DNA from: Micromonospora sp. C28SCA-DRY-2
GTDB lineage: Bacteria > Actinomycetota > Actinomycetes > Mycobacteriales > Micromonosporaceae
Direction: 5' to 3'
DNA: 64,000 bases
Assembly (NCBI RefSeq): GCF_030519475.1
Contig: NZ_JAUMKD010000009.1
Location: 186,001-250,000 of the forward strand
Positions 63,086 through 64,000 of this stretch are shown here, one piece after another. Made by a program: the position numbers and the translations under genes. A model generated the notes under the pieces. The model was not told where the DNA came from. It did no database searches and saw nothing but the letters and a program-made list of their open reading frames with translations. The first letter of the stretch is position 1, and each line of letters begins with the position of its first letter.

Positions 63086-64000
63086 TCAGGTCGAGGGGAG
63101 CCAGGCGAGGCTCCGCGTGGTGGCCGGGTCGGTGGCCCGCAGGCCCGCCTCGGAGACGGTCCAGAGCGCTCCGCCGACCAGCAGCGAGCGGCTCACCATG
63201 CCGGCCGTGCTCGGGTGGCGGACCGGGCCGACCTCGCTGATCACGTCCCCGGTCACCCGGAGCAGCCGGACGTGGTCGTCGACCGGAAGGGCGACCAGGC
63301 CGCTGTCGGGGTGGTACAGGAAGGCGTGCGGGTCGAACTCCACCGATGAGTACGCGTCCGGCACGTGGTACTGGTCGAGCCGGGTCGGTCGGGCGGGATC
63401 CCGGACGTCGAAGAGCGAGACCTGGAGCCCCTGCGTCCGTCCCCGGCCGTCGGCCTCCTGCCCCACGCCGAGCAGCCGCCCGTCGGGCAGCGGGTGCAGG
63501 TACGCCGAGTAGCCGGTGATCTTCAGCTCGCCGGTCACCCGGGGCGCGGTCGGCTCGGTCAGGTCGAGCGAGTAGAGCGGGTCGGTCTGCCGGAAGGTGA
63601 CCACGTACCCGACCGCGCCGAGGAAGCGCACCGAGTAGATCCGCTCGCCCCGGCCCAGGCCGGTCACCGAGCCCACCGGCGTCAGCGTGCCGCCGTCCGG
63701 GCGCAGCACGTGGACGGTGGACTCCGACGGCCGGCGGCTGGTTCGGACGTCGTCGACGGTGGTGGCGACCCGCAGATGTCCCTGCCACTCCGACAGCGCG
63801 TACTGGTTGACGAGCCAGCCCGGCACCGAGCCGGTGGCCACGTAGCGGGGGCGGCCCGGGGCAGCGGTGTCGAACTGGTGGATGTCGGTGGCCTGCGCGG
63901 GCGTCGCCCGGCCCCGGCGGGGCGAGCCGGGCCGGTCCGGCGGCCGCTGCCCGGCGAGGTAGAGACTCCGCCCGGTGCCGTAGACGGTGTCCGCGTCGGC
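63086..64000 (-). CDS. Beta-propeller domain secreted-type protein, C-terminal part
   Basis: The gene enters from the right edge, so its N-terminus is missing. The visible 304 residues show blade-like repeats: LVNQYALSEWQGHLRVATTVDD, GERIYSVRFLGAVGYVVTFRQTDPLYSLDLTEPTAPRVTGELKITGYSAYLHPL, GLQVSLFDVRDPARPTRLDQY and SSVEFDPHAFLYH, all typical of the secreted beta-propeller family of actinobacteria. The protein is probably surface-exposed; function unknown. Confidence 0.85.
   Translation of the reverse strand, partial: ADADTVYGTGRSLYLAGQRPPDRPGSPRRGRATPAQATDIHQFDTAAPGRPRYVATGSVPGWLVNQYALSEWQGHLRVATTVDDVRTSRRPSESTVHVLRPDGGTLTPVGSVTGLGRGERIYSVRFLGAVGYVVTFRQTDPLYSLDLTEPTAPRVTGELKITGYSAYLHPLPDGRLLGVGQEADGRGRTQGLQVSLFDVRDPARPTRLDQYHVPDAYSSVEFDPHAFLYHPDSGLVALPVDDHVRLLRVTGDVISEVGPVRHPSTAGMVSRSLLVGGALWTVSEAGLRATDPATTRSLAWLPST

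Noticed and set aside
1..64000. Insertion sequences, prophage genes, tRNA or rRNA genes
   Set aside because: No transposase, integrase, phage structural gene, tRNA-like cloverleaf or rRNA sequence was recognised in reading the window; a computed tRNA and IS search would be decisive.

Overview
The window is high-GC actinobacterial chromosome with almost all third codon positions G or C and frequent GTG starts. The families (mycothiol-dependent DinB-like enzyme, DUF397/DUF5753 pair, DUF4192, DUF5318, LppU/SCO3897-type proteins, MurJ followed by a kinase-like gene, rpsF-ssb-rpsR-rplI followed by dnaB) point to Actinomycetia. Protein resemblance and small-gene content suggest Micromonosporaceae, probably Micromonospora or a close relative; this is inference and no species is claimed. 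There is no tRNA, rRNA, CRISPR array, insertion sequence or prophage. The gene order from murJ to dnaB resembles the conserved oriC-proximal arm of actinobacterial chromosomes.

Region 1 (1-27.6 kb) is core: the start of a kinase-like gene, murJ, CCA-adding enzyme, an NfeD/flotillin pair, a DNA alkyl-repair protein, a Tat-exported cell-surface protein, inositol-phosphate synthase behind a PadR regulator, two tandem class A penicillin-binding proteins, two GT-C type membrane proteins, endonuclease IV, the S6-SSB-S18-L9 operon behind a structured leader, a tryptophan-rich membrane protein and dnaB. Cell-wall synthesis, inositol metabolism and replication/translation are the themes.

Region 2 (27.6-44.5 kb) mixes signalling and envelope genes (a GGDEF-EAL cyclic-di-GMP protein, GT87 mannosyltransferase-like proteins, paired LppU-like proteins, an AAA ATPase under a duplicated palindromic operator) with a molybdenum-cofactor operon (moaC-mog-moeA-moaE). 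A lower-GC stretch at 33.6-34.3 kb carries a broken SARP-type regulator.

Region 3 (44.5-64 kb) has an unusual fusion of an endonuclease Q-like PHP nuclease with a UvrD-type helicase, a phosphodiesterase, more molybdenum-cofactor genes (moaD, moaA; later fdhD, mobA), a drug-efflux/TetR operon with three operators, an HTH/DUF397 regulatory pair divergent from three overlapping small genes, a DUF2975/HTH pair with a leaderless promoter, and a truncated beta-propeller gene at the end.

Two signals stand out beyond gene content. First, dnaB contains two short patches of A/T-ending codons exactly at the two positions where DnaB inteins are known to insert, although no intein is present. Second, many genes lacking a Shine-Dalgarno sequence have a TANNNT-like -10 box 6-9 bases before the start codon, which suggests widespread leaderless transcription.
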